NCBI GenBank assembly: GCA_963693315.1
Contig: OY856188.1
Coordinates: 3,222,257-3,286,256, forward strand
Direction of reading: 5' to 3'
Source: Diogma glabrata
Taxonomy: Eukaryota > Arthropoda > Insecta > Diptera > Cylindrotomidae
Length of the DNA stretch: 64,000 nt
Below, piece after piece: positions 42,451-53,778 of the stretch; within the stretch, counting starts at the first letter, position 1; every line of letters starts with the position of its first letter. The notes beneath the pieces were generated by a model. It was not told where the DNA came from. It was given only the letters and a program-made list of their open reading frames with translations, and did not search any database. The position numbers and the translations under genes were made by a program.

Positions 42451-43350
42451 TGGGACGAATTTTTCAGTTACAACAACGTGATTTTCTTTAAAAAGTTTAT
42501 AGTCAAATTATTGTTTTGTAGCCGCCTAGTTCCTTAATGACAACACACACGATTCAAATCTAGATTGAAAAGCATGTTTTCGACAATAACAATGCGCATG
42601 GCTGAAATTTGTGTCGGGATTGTGTACCGAGGGAGATAACTTTTCAGTAAATTTTTAGTGAAGTCACGAACACTTTTTGACCAACTTGACTTGAATTAAG
42701 CTAATATTTGATTATTTATCCACCAATTATATGTGAAACGAATATTTCGTTAGCTCTCGTTTAACCACGCGATTAACAGAAATGATTTCTTCGTCTTCTC
42801 AATTATCAGAGTACGTGAAGAATAATTATAAAATATATGCTAAACACTCACCACCGCCTCGGTTATTTGTGCAAAATCACCGCTCTCGATTTAGAATAAT
42901 ACTCCAAGGAGACTCCAAAACGCATTGCTCCCACCTGTTAATAATAACAGTACACTGTACACTTCTGCAGTAGTGGACCAGCAACATTATTGTTGTTTCA
43001 CCACTTTGACAGGTTTTACGCTAATTTATTATATTAATAGCGTTGCTATTCAAATTTTAGTTTCATTATCTAAATTTTAATAAAAATAAAATTAAAATCA
43101 AAAAATAATTAAACTTAGGATTGAGTTCCTCGGACACACTTTACTTTTTATACAAATCAAATTACTTCATTCGAAAATAAAATCTATATTCAAGACACAT
43201 TTTTCAAAAGATAACTTCTTTTTCACTTCGAATTTAATCGATAACTGTAGATTTAAAACTGTATACATATAACAGTTTTTGTTTTTTAGTTTAGTTGAGA
43301 CACATTTTTTTTAAATTTTTAGTACTAATACGATTTGTTTTTATTTGCAG
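42451..43350 (+). other. End of intron 1, nothing recognised
   Basis: AT-rich approach to the acceptor TTTGCAG at 43344-43350. The 63-codon ORF at 42782-42973 could in principle be an alternative first exon, but it has no phase-0 donor that would join it to 43351. Confidence 0.4.
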
Positions 43351-43605
43351 AAAAAACGTGACTGTGAAAGAGACATCTTTCGTCGATCATGGGAAAGTGC
43401 ACATAGTCATAGTTCTTGTAGTTTACAAAGCAGTACAACAAATAATGGTTCCGGTACAGGGAAAGATGATTTTTGGGCTGCTCTACAAACAAACTACAAC
43501 TATATTATGGACACAAATTTATTAGATAGTTGCCGTGAAGCAAAATGTGAATTAGAAGGAAATATTATCCCAGACACAAAAATTAATGATTCTTCACGTG
43601 AAAAG
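43351..43605 (+). CDS. Host gene, second coding exon
   Basis: Eighty-five codons between TTTGCAG and AAG|GTAAGT, phase 0 at both ends. It begins KKRDCERDIFRRSWESAHSH, continues with a serine/asparagine/glycine-rich linker (SSCSLQSSTTNNGSGTG), then a more conserved-looking block DDFWAALQTNYNYIMDTNLL, and ends in an acidic polar segment. No signal peptide or membrane segment. Codon use and lack of stops contrast with the surrounding transposon relics. The exon length is a multiple of three, so it could be skipped without a frameshift. I recognise no named domain in this exon; the DDFWAALQ block with its aromatic residues is the best part for a homology search. Confidence 0.85.
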
Positions 43606-45506
43606 GTAAGTTTTTATTTTGTTACGATACAGTCGATTCGTAAAGTTGGATGTTAATTTGTTTTCAGTTAAGAGTTTAATCTCTAAGTCAAGCTTTTCTT
43701 TATGTTTTGTGGCATGATTCCGATTGTACCTGATGATATTGGAATAACTTGTTGTTCCAATGAATTATTTTGTGTTATGGTGAATAAATCATTTATGATT
43801 CGGTATACGACGTCAAGTGAACGATGAATATAGGACCTCCACCTCTATTTTTGTCACATTGCATTACGGATGATTGTATATTGGAATTGATATTTATGTT
43901 TGTATTAAATTTTGACTCCGATATCCCTTGAATGTTTTGCTTTCCAATGAACGTCAATTTTCCCGTATGGCATACGGTACAAATTTTCTCTAGAATCTAA
44001 AGGTTCAAGCCAGGTATGGACACAACTGTAAACAAACAAACAAACCAATGCCATATTATAAACAACGGACTGCTGCCCTTTATCCTGAGGTGTGAAACAA
44101 ACGCGTATTGTGAGACGTTTGGGACAGTAAGAGACAATAAACAATAATCGATGGATAAAAGACCAACCTTGTTTATTTTCTTGATGGTACAGAACTGGCA
44201 ATTCTAAATTAATTGGACAATTGGAGAACTAATTGACATTATATTTTCTAGCCTAATTGAGGCAACATTTGATAGTATAACAAAATACTCTCACATCAGA
44301 ACACAATTGTATAAGTTTTGGCCTCATGCAAAAAAAGTTTTAGAATCTCATATCAACTAACAGGAAAGTATATAAATCTAGATTTACTCAAAGGTTGCTG
44401 AATTTCGATTAATTATTTACAAAACATTGAAAATGCTACAGACTGGATTCTTGTCTTTACGTGTAAGACTTTGAAAAATCGTGCCCTCATAAGGCGTACA
44501 ACCATGAAGAGAATTGGCCCTGTTAGAACAGAAAAGATTGAACTATAAAGACAAAAATCTGTGTAAGAAAGCCAATCCGACAAATAATAATTATGACTAA
44601 ATCAGTTATGGTGAAAGCCGCTGCTAGATATTGTGTTTAGGAAATTTTTGCGAATTAATTTAGATTTATGCTGTGACTGCCAGATTTATCCTGTGACTGA
44701 CTATCCAGATACTATGCTACGATCAATCAATAATAGGTTGTCGGGAATGTGGTCAATTTTATATTTTTGGTATGAGTTATAGACTCTCTCAACCTCTAAG
44801 TCTTCTGGTTCTGAAAAACGAAATCGAAATTTGCGTGTTATAGAATATTGTGGATTATGCATTACATAATCTTTGCTGAATATCTATAAGGCATGTCTTG
44901 CATATGGCCTTTAGGTATGACTGAATCCTTCCTGTTACGGCAAATAAGTCATCAGACGTGTCGGATAGCATAGTCCAGTTTTAATGAAGCCAGTTCTCTG
45001 GTTGTTAAAATTCTACGTTCTTCGACTGCATAGTTCAGTCTATTGTCTATTGTCTGTCTATGACTGTTTGGCGTGCACCAGTTGACTAGCGTAAGCCTAG
45101 TATTCCTGGGTGGTGTGCTTCAGATTTGTTGTTCTGAGTTATTTTCCAGGTTGGTATGACCTGATCGTGCTAAGCATACTTTGCTAGTTGTAATTAGACT
45201 GGTTACTTTTTGGCCATGGTTTATTGGTTGGTTTGTTGAATGAGTCACATGAATCAACTCTATTGGAACAACAACTCTGTTTTGCTGGTAGCTGTGACCC
45301 CATTTTTACTGATCGATATGAGTGTTACTTTTATTGATCGTAATGAACTACATTTACTGATTGTCATAAATCATCAACTTTCCTAGTCGGTCTGTGTCAT
45401 TTTTGTGATATTATAATCAATAAATGATAATCAATAAATGATAATCAATAATATAGATAAGATTGATAACATTATTTTAATGTTTTTTTTTTTTTTGTAT
45501 TTACAG
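43606..45506 (+). other. Intron 2 of host gene
   Basis: 1.9 kb between GTAAGT at 43606 and the polypyrimidine-CAG ending at 45506. No repeat or gene recognised inside, which makes it the only visible intron without an obvious transposon. Confidence 0.75.
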
Positions 45507-45668
45507 TCAATTAGTCCATCATCTAAATCGCAGGGTCATTATGGTGATCCTCGCACATTAAGAAGATGGTTAAGAGAAATGGAAAATCGGATTGAAAAGT
45601 CTCCATCACTATCTGAAGCAATGAAACTTAAATCAGGAGAAATACAAAAACGCTTGACAGAACACTCG
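45507..45668 (+). CDS. Host gene, third coding exon (start of spectrin-like repeat)
   Basis: Fifty-four codons between a T-rich TTTACAG and TCG|GTAAGT, phase 0 at both ends. After a short polar start comes DPRTLRRWLREMENRIE (residues 14-30), the pattern of helix A of a spectrin repeat with its conserved tryptophan, then SPSLSEAMKL and EIQKRLTEHS, which fits the loop and the start of the next helix. Such repeats make rod domains in spectrin, dystrophin and nesprin/Klarsicht proteins. The wording of this helix reminds me most of Klarsicht/nesprin-type proteins, but I would not assign the symbol. The repeat must be completed by an exon to the right of the window or one that I cannot see. Confidence 0.85.
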
Positions 45669-45674
45669 GTAAGT

Positions 45675-48600
45675 CAAATTTTAAATTTTTATTACCTTCA
45701 CTTCAATTCACTGATCTCAACTTGTCAATCAATTTTAACAAACTTTAAATCTTTTTACATAAATCGAATTTCATGTAACAAAAACATATTCTTTGTGTAA
45801 AAAAAATTATAAACAAAATAATTTAACTATAAACGTGCGATACGAACGAATTTGCCATAATTACTTTTTTTTTTTTTTTTAATTTTGCTATTTTAGTTTT
45901 TAAATTATAGCTTACAATTTTTGTTATTGTGTAAATTTATAAACAAACCAAATTAAATTCGTAATTTGACAACTAACGGAAATAATAAAAGTTAAATCTC
46001 ATCAATTACGGAGTTTGTAAAATTTTAGATTTTTTTTTTATTTGAAAGTTTTGTGAAATTAACAATTAACAAAACGTGTGTGCATTTATTTTGATTGGTT
46101 ATTAGAAATACGATGATGATTTGATATATACTAATGACTGTAGAAAAATTATATTGAAACGAAGATTTTCTTTATATTTTTTTACCACTTCTCCTCATAC
46201 TATATATTCTAGTGAGATTATGAATAAATTTCTTGGCATTATTAATATATATTACAAATCAAAGTATATCGATGTCGAATACATAAAATTTCTTTTTGTG
46301 GTTTGATTTGAGCTATTCGAGATAGTGAAAAGTAAAAGTGTGGTGAATTGGATCGACAAAGTCAACAGTAATTGGTAATGATTTCGGCCAATTTAATGAA
46401 TCAATTATTTAAAAATTTAATTCAGGTAGTAGTTGAGTTACATATAAGAACAAATCAATTTGTGATGGTGGGTAAAAATTAAAAGTTAATTTTTTTGTTG
46501 TAAATGCATAATATAAACTTTTTGTCAGATTAAGGTCAGATAAACAATTCCTCAAATCACCCAAAACGTAACAAACTTGGAAGTGACACTTTATGTTTTA
46601 TATTCTTTTATATGGATTGGCACACAATTTATTGCAAAATACGGTTCGGTTCTACGTTAATGTAGTCTAATAATAAAACCGTCTCAAATCACTCGAAAAT
46701 CGGAGCATTCTGCGAGACACGTTTCCAGTAAGAGTTCTTGTCTGTAAGTAGAAAAAGGTTTAGTTTGCATTTAACAAGAATGTAGGAACTAACATTAGCT
46801 TGGTTTTATACAAAAAACAGTTGTAGTTTTGGTTCATGAATCCAAGTACCTAGTTGCCGACAACCTATTGATTCTAGATCACAGCACTAGCTCATCTTTT
46901 GCTAATTTGAGCAAAAAAGCAGCAGAGGTGATTATGGAGTTGTGGGTGATTTTATAAAACTACATGACCTTACAACCGTAACAACATTCGCTTGAGTGTT
47001 ATGGTTGTAATTGTGCGCAGTTTTTGGCATCATTTACCTCAAAATAGAGCACCTTGGGTTGTGTAAGGAATTTTCCAGCAACAGTTTATGATGCTCTCCT
47101 TTCTTTGCTCGTGACTGTTTGAAATCACTAAATATTAAAATGTATGTCAACTATTTATATTCCAAACACAATATAATTGTTTAAATCATTAACATCCTCA
47201 AATTTCATCATCTCAGACTGTAACCTAATAACTATTGTAGTTTTATTCTTTTCATTTCCATTGAAACCAAAATTTACAATAACAAATCTTTAAAAGCATC
47301 TTAAGTTTGTCTGAATAAGAAAAAGAAGAAAAAGATTTAATCGGAAACGAAATTAAGGCGATTGTTTTATGTATAACGTTTTTTTTTTGTTATTGGCAAA
47401 GAATTAATACGGTACTTCATTAAGAAACATATTTTTGTTTTCCTACTTTTATTTAGTCTATATATATTCTCTACAACATAACGTAAATATATAACTATAT
47501 TTTCATTAAATTATGTCAGACAAATTAAATTAAGAGAAAAAAAATTTATACAATAAAAGAAAAGTTGTAAGAATAAGGCAACGGTTTGTTTTTTTTATAT
47601 GTATCTTCCACATCTTATTAAATTTTTATTCTTAATCTTATTTAAGTTTTAGTTAAACTGCATTGATGATTTTTTGTGTTAATATTTTCTTATGGTTAGT
47701 TTGTAACAAAATCCTAACTCATTTGTATAATAAGTTTTCATTAATCCATCAACAATTAAGTTGTTCTATAACATTCACTAGCGTTGAATGAGTCTGTCAG
47801 TGGCTTCTTAATGTAAATAGCTCCATTTTTATTGGGCATAAGTCGATCATAATGATTAAAAATTCGATGATTTGAAATTGTGCGATATTTCATTTTCCCC
47901 CCTCGCTTATATAAATAAACGAATTCTATAGAACGAATCTAAATTTGGCTGAATTCCGTTTATGTAGCATTGAATCACCTCTTCCGTTGGACGTTAAATA
48001 GTCATATTCTCATGATCTAGATCCAATTCTGATCACCAAAACGAGAGAGGTAATGGCTGTATAAAATATGGCACCGTCTGTTTGAAACATAATGCCGATC
48101 AATAACATCCAATTAAGATTGAAAGAACTCGGTTATTATCTCACGATATCGAATACCAATAACAGTCATTCCTTGATCAACTTATAATCCGCACCCATCA
48201 GTGTCACATTGTGGATGCATTTGTCTTTTGACAATCATATTTGGGTTCTCTGAATGCAAAAGGCGATAACTTTGATAACGAAACCATCAAGGTGAAAATG
48301 AGCGAAAATTCAGCTTCCACTTGTGAATGTTTAATAACCCATTCCACAAACCATTGTTGCTAGTAAATCACTTTTGTTACGATAAACGAAACACTGAGGT
48401 TTTAAAATTTACGTCGAAATCATTTTGTTATTGTTGTTATAGTATCTAAGAAAATTCTTCACAAACCGGCAACTAATGGAATTTTCGCGTTTCACATACA
48501 TATATAATAAAAAATTTCAAAACCGCTAATAAAACGTGAAAAATTCTATATATTAAATTTAAAACAAAGAAAACCGTATTAAATGTAACATGATTTCCAT

Positions 48601-48915
48601 TGGTTTATGTTTTGCACTTCGTGTTCACATATATGTCTCAAGATATTTGATTTTAATTTTTATGATTAAGGAAAAGAAAAAAAATGGATCGTATTACAAC
48701 AACACATTTATTGTTACATTTCACACGTGCTAAAATAGAGTACACATTAATAATATTGACTTTATATTAATCTTTTGTATTTCATATTACAAGTATTGAA
48801 CGCGATTCGTGACATTTTATGGTTTTGCGATACGAAAATATAATATTATTGATCAAAGAATTATTATTATTTCATTATTTTTTGACTTTTTAATTTTATG
48901 GTTTAGAAACAGAAA
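45675..48915. other. Intronic, nothing recognised
   Basis: AT-rich, with short chance ORFs only (for example 46121-46306). Confidence 0.4.
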
Positions 48916-49302
48916 CATCCCGAGCAGAAATTAGTTAGGGAAAGCCTAAATACAGTCAGGGCCTGATCAGGGTCAGATAGGGCAATCTGATGTGGGCCTG
49001 TTCCGGACCTGAATTAGAATACCCTTTTAGGGCAAACCTTATTTGGATACATCCGGCCCTGATTTGATTTTTCGTATCTGACCACCCCTAGTTGGGCAAT
49101 CTGATCAGGGCCTGATACAAAATGCCTTACTAGGGTTTGCCCTATTTAATTTTATATGGAAAACTTGATCAGTGCCTGATCCGTTTATCCCAATCAGGGC
49201 CTGATTAGGCAAAAGCGTTACACTCATGATCAGGGCCCTATCAAACTAGGACTAACCTAATCAGGCCCGTATTTGGGCCCTAAGAAACTTCTGCTCGGGA
49301 TG
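48916..49302. mobile_element. MITE with terminal inverted repeats and internal palindrome array
   Basis: A 387-bp element bounded by perfect 14-bp inverted repeats CATCCCGAGCAGAA / TTCTGCTCGGGATG (48916-48929 / 49289-49302), with weaker pairing beyond. The inside is a string of degenerate short palindromes around GATCAGG and GGGCC ('cagggcctgatcagggtc', 'gggcctgat', 'gatcagggcccta'). It is much more GC-rich than its surroundings and has no coding capacity. A target duplication is not certain, because AT on both sides can be read either as duplication or as part of the termini. Confidence 0.85.
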
Positions 49303-50490
49303 CTCCAAAAATAATTCAATTGATATTACTTTTCTACCCTAGTAGCGCGTAACACACTTTTTCGATTGATTCATTCCATTTTGCAAAACAATAATTCAAA
49401 ATAATTCTTGTTCCTAAAAACTGTTTTCAATATTTTATTAATTTCGTTTTCTTTCCTGACCTTTTCGAGCCATAAAATTTGAGAACACAAAACAATACTT
49501 TTGCTATTATTTTGATTGAGACTGTCGAGATTTTTTTGTAGGTTAATGTAAGATTTATTGCAAAACTAAAGTGATACACGTTCAAGTTTAATAAATTAAA
49601 TTAACATCTGGATTTTTTATAACAAATGCGTACGAGTTCTTTTGAAAGAAAACTTAAAAGTTTTATTATTCAAAATATATTAACATAAATAATATTTTCG
49701 GTGTTTTGTTATATGCATACGAGTATGTTATGATTATATCTTGATTTATTTAAAAAAAATTATTTCATGTTCTTAAATTTTAGCAATACAATTTCAAGTG
49801 TTAAGATTTTAAGATTTTTTTTAAAGATATATGTTTTTTGGTTCATAACTTTACTACTTTCTACTATTTCTACAATCACCTACGTGCTTCAGATTTTGTC
49901 TTTCAACTATCTTGATAACAAAAAAGTATATATAGGAAAAAGTGACAATGATACAACCTCATAATTGATTGTCAACAGTAGATTTGAATTTTTTACTTCA
50001 ATCTAATTTGCCGACAGTCACAAAAAATAAATCTATTCATGAAAGTGTAAGGTATTAGCCTCAGTTTTAAAAAGCATTTCAGCAATTTTACTTAAAACTG
50101 TTAGAGAAATTGTCTACCATTCATTCAAAACTGAATCTTAGGACAAACTGGAAAACTTATGAAGAACTCAATTTTACGAAGTTTATCAACAAAATTTAAG
50201 GTCAGGACTATATGTTATGGAAGTTTCAAATAAACAGTTGTTGAGACGACGCTTCGGCTACTCCCCCTTCCTCCCCCACTTAATCATATTTTGAAAATAA
50301 TTTAGGTCTTCAATCATTGTGTCTAAAAACACAAAAAAAAGTTCGTAATTCTTTATTCAAATTTAATTATAAATAGTTTAAATGATAATAAAAAAATAGT
50401 AGATCAACGATAGTGATAGCATTATTCATTCTCATGATATTTGCAATTTGCAAAATACGTTTTTTTAGTTACTGAGAACCATCAAAAATA
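49303..50490. other. Intronic, nothing recognised
   Basis: AT-rich. No supported feature. Confidence 0.4.
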
Positions 50491-51421
50491 GTCCAGTCAT
50501 TTTAGCATATAAAAGAGGTCAACCTCGGAATGAGAGATACTAAACTGAATTTTCGTATATATCTTCATTTAGGCGTTCTAAAAGTTGCCTCAAAAGTCTC
50601 ATAAAATCTCGTGTCGGCATCGTAAGTTATTCAAGTGCTTCAAGTTATTCATAAAATTTGCGACCAATTTTTTTAGAAACATTTTTTCAAGCGCTTAACC
50701 GTTTTTGCGATAGATGGCGGTGAGCGGACAGCGCTCAGCCATACGTACTGTAATTCAAGGTCAACCGTGAATATTACCTTGAAATTTGAATAATTTTCGC
50801 TTATTCTCGTTTCCGATTTCGGCAACGACGGACGTAAAATTTTGAGAATTATGGCTGATTTGTGTTTTATTTGTGAGAAACCACTTTCAGAAGGTGATTT
50901 TGGTAATGTGATGTGTGGCTTGAAAACTTAAAAAACTACAAGTATCGATTGAAATGATAGCCACATAGACTACTTAAATATTTTAAATTCTGTGAATGTA
51001 CTTGTTGTGTGTCGAAAAGTGTACATCAAGTGTACACCCAGTGTGCCTCGTAAAAAGTGTTTGATCTAAAAAACTTTGTTTATTTTGTGGACAAACAGCT
51101 GATACAGCAGAAGAGTCAAGAAATAAAGAAAACTATTTCACCGCCCTCTATCGCAAAAACCGCTGAAGCATGAGAAATTGTTTCAAATAAAATTTGTTGC
51201 AAATTTTATGCTCTATAATTTTTATACTGCATGTTAACGTCGTTGGAGCAATAGAAACCGAGATAATCGAAATAACTGTTTTTTTGTTACCTTTGACCTT
51301 GAATAACTTACAACGCTGACACGAGATTTTATGAGACTTTTAGAACGCCAAAATAAAGGTATATACAAAAATTCAGCTTATTATCTCTCATTCCGTGGTT
51401 GATCGCTTAAATGACTGAGCT
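50491..51421 (+). mobile_element. Long-TIR DNA-transposon derivative carrying a decayed ORF
   Basis: Long inverted arms: the left arm (about 50491-50732) and right arm (about 51150-51421) pair through cggaatgagagata, gcgttctaaaagt, 'tctcataaaatctcgtgtc', gtaagttattcaag, cataaaatttgc and 'tttttgcgatag.ggcggtg'. The left arm lacks about 100 bp present in the right arm, and a related block ('attcaaggtcaa...caacgacg') occurs again just inside at 50752-50840. The inside carries remains of a double-CxxC protein (50851-51150). No transposase is visible, so it would depend on a partner. Target duplication not determined. Confidence 0.8.
50851..51150 (+). pseudogene. Decayed double-CxxC (zinc-finger-like) ORF in TIR element
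   Basis: From ATG 50851 the frame reads MADLCFICEKPLSEGDFG, with a CFIC zinc-like pair, then stops at 50929. The same frame continues through NDSHIDYLNILNSVNVLV and VCRKVYIKC (stop TGA in between). After a +1 shift near 51070 it reads LCLFCGQTADTAEESRNKEN, with a second CxxC (51077-51088), before running into the right arm. The order 'CxxC - V.V..CRK.Y - C.FCG' agrees, as far as I recall, with an unnamed protein family seen many times in insect genomes and probably mobile. There are two stops and one shift, so it is not functional. No name or function can be given. Confidence 0.65.
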
Positions 51422-51829
51422 AAAAACACATGATAGACTAATACTTTATTTTTTTACTTCATCAGTAATTTTCTTTTCACAAGACCGACCGAGTCGATCT
51501 TTGTCGTATATTAATTCCGAATATTTCTTTGTCGAATATTTGTGAAGCATAATGGCTACGCACCCAAACCCAGAGATCAAAAGCTCACCGAATTAGCCGT
51601 GCATTATTTATATAAAATCTTGGGCCCGAATGAAAACTTGTCGAATATGACAATCGATTAGACAGTATTGTACGCGACTACTGAAATTAAAAAACTATAT
51701 TATAACATAAAGATAAAGTGAAGTTTTCATCTTAATTTGAGATTTTATTGTATTAAATACGTGTTGTACTGTTTATTGCATCACTTATTGGTATTTAGCT
51801 AACTCTCATTCGTCTATTTGTTTGTCTCA
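51422..51829. other. Intronic, nothing recognised
   Basis: AT-rich. No supported feature. Confidence 0.4.
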
Positions 51830-52265
51830 CACACTAATCAAAATATCTTTGGCAAACTCGGTCGTTGATTTGGCAACAATCAAAAGCCATGTTTTGATGG
51901 AGTTAAAATTGAACATATTTCAGCCACCCCAATTGGAAACTTATGCCAGGCTTTATTCGTTCATGCATTTTCCCAAGAAAGGAAAACGAACGACTTGTGC
52001 AGTGTACTATCATCTGCAAAATTATTAATTGGATTACTGATGATTTTCATTTCATATAAATTAAAAATAAAGTGGTGACAAAACTAAACCTTGGGGTAAA
52101 TCAACGTTAATTAATTTAGACGCAGAAGAAAAGCAATCGATGGATACCGAAATGTATCGGTCGGTGAGAAAGTTTTGAATAAACTACACAAGTGCGGGGT
52201 TAAATCCGTACGCTATACGCGCTTGCTGATCAGGTTTGCAGTCCGGATTTGATCAAATGCAAATT
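51830..52265 (-). mobile_element. LINE reverse transcriptase fragment (minus strand)
   Basis: The minus strand reads through VYGFNPALV, then a NVDLPQGLVLSP-like block B (near 52088; family PQGSVLSP), then INNFADDSTLHKS with the catalytic FADD (about 52005-52015), then a KGKMHER segment and the region near 51900 matching the fragment after FADD at 41640-41780. It is the same jockey/CR1-like family as at 38-42 kb, in opposite orientation, frame-broken and truncated at both ends. Confidence 0.75.
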
Positions 52266-52619
52266 GACGACCAAATTGTAATTAAAGTGGAAAATATTAT
52301 TCAACTTTGCCTTAAACAAAAGAAAATTACTGATTATTTTTCAGTAAAAAAATTGTCCATCGAAGCTTAATCTGAGTAGCCACATACTCAAACATTCTCA
52401 TTCGCAAATATTAACATACATATGTTTATGTAGCATCAGTTTGATTAGCTTTAACATAATTATTTTATGATAATGAATTGTTTTTAAACTGTATGTTGCT
52501 ATTTTTTGTGATCGCTTTTATATCAATTAACATGTAGTAAATAATTTAATATGAAATACAATGATAATGAGCATAACAGGCAAATTTGCTTATAACGTAC
52601 GCTTACGTCGGTCCCTTGA
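52266..52619. other. Intronic, nothing recognised
   Basis: AT-rich. No supported feature. Confidence 0.4.
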
Positions 52620-52925
52620 CCGTACTTTATAAACGAGTTTTACTGTATTAATTTACCACACAGCTAACAATAATCCCCACAGTTACAAGTAATTATTATC
52701 AAATCACTTACAAAAAATTTTAATTCATATTTTCTTTACTTTTCTATGATCACTTGTTAGCATTAACAATATAAATTTACTACACAGCTAACAATCATTC
52801 ACCCCGGTAAAAATTATTTGGATTAAATGAATTAGAAATTGTAATTCTTATATATTTTTTTCCTTTCGACAATTACTTGATAGTAATACCAATATGAATT
52901 TAATACACAGCTAACAATAACCAAG
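52620..52925 (+). repeat. ~123-bp degenerate tandem repeat, about 2.5 units
   Basis: The phrase 'acacagctaacaat' recurs at about 52657, 52780 and 52903, each preceded by a 'taatttac/aatttaa' stretch. The period is near 123 bp. It abuts the sequence leading into the 708-bp tandem duplication and could belong to the LTR region of the gypsy relic. Confidence 0.7.
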
Positions 52926-53070
52926 CCAAACCAAACTAAACTCAAACAAAAACTGAACAAAAAAACTCAACCGAAACGTTTGGTAGCGCGAGAGACCGTT
53001 CTTTTTCAAAAACTGACTCCAGATCAACAACTTTTTTCTTCCCTCGAAACCTCGGTTTAATATGAGCCCC

Positions 53071-53778
53071 TTGTCAAAAGCTCTTAATCGACAGAAAAAA
53101 CAAAAAAAATCCAGAAAATTAAAAAGACGTTGGGAATAAAAAAACAAGAATTAACTTAAGTGAAATTTGATTAACACTTAAGTTAATGAGTATTTTAACT
53201 TAAATTATGTTTTGCCTAGTTTGCAAAACTGAAACCTGGGAAAATTTTAATATAATTTAAATGCTGTTTTGAAAAATTTACAAAACCGAAACATGGGAAA
53301 ATGTGTTGAGAATAGATAAGATGTCATAAGACATCGAAATTAACAAATTAAAATTTTCTGGAATAACAAGAACTTGCGACGAAGGGGATATGATAAGTTT
53401 TTGACACGACGGTAGTGTGGCTGGGATTCCCTTCGTCACAAATCGTGGGGACGTCCCACACCCTGAGAACTTCTCAAACCGGGCTTAAAACTATCGTTAT
53501 TAAATGTATCTAGGACCATATTTTAAAACTGGGGATGAAAGTAAAACGAAATCTTCAAGAAAAAAAAAATTTTAGACACGGATAGGATTAAGTAATGAGA
53601 AGGAAAAAAAAACAAAATATTAAAACAAGAATTTAGTATACCCACACGCATACCAATGCGAGTTAACTATCCAAACGATCGGCTCAGGCAGACACACCTT
53701 CAACCGAGTAGAGAAACGCAAGGGAGGACAGGAAGCATGACAACCCTCAAGAGCGTATGTCCTTAACATGGTGGGTAC
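53071..53778 (-). repeat. 708-bp tandem duplication, copy 1
   Basis: Begins TTGTCAAAAGCTC and ends GTGGGTAC, then starts again. About 98% identical by eye to 53779-54485. The right end holds the last codons of gypsy pol, so the unit runs from the integrase C terminus into the 3' end of the element, probably LTR sequence. An inverted repeat GACGAAGGG / CCCTTCGTC lies inside near 53377-53440. Confidence 0.9.

Larger units (their letters stand above)
5288..43350 (+). other. Intron 1 of host gene (about 38 kb)
   Basis: Bounded by GTGAGT at 5288 and TTTGCAG ending at 43350. Nearly all recognisable content is transposable: one intact gypsy element on the minus strand, a second deleted gypsy fragment, several LINEs, tRNA-derived sequences and a higher-order tandem array. 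The 200-N assembly gap also falls inside, so the true intron length is uncertain. Confidence 0.65.

Noticed and set aside
42782..42973. 63-codon ORF just upstream of exon 2 as an alternative first exon
   Set aside because: The start region looks plausible and the location is right, but I found no phase-0 splice donor and no conserved motif, so I left it out as a gene.
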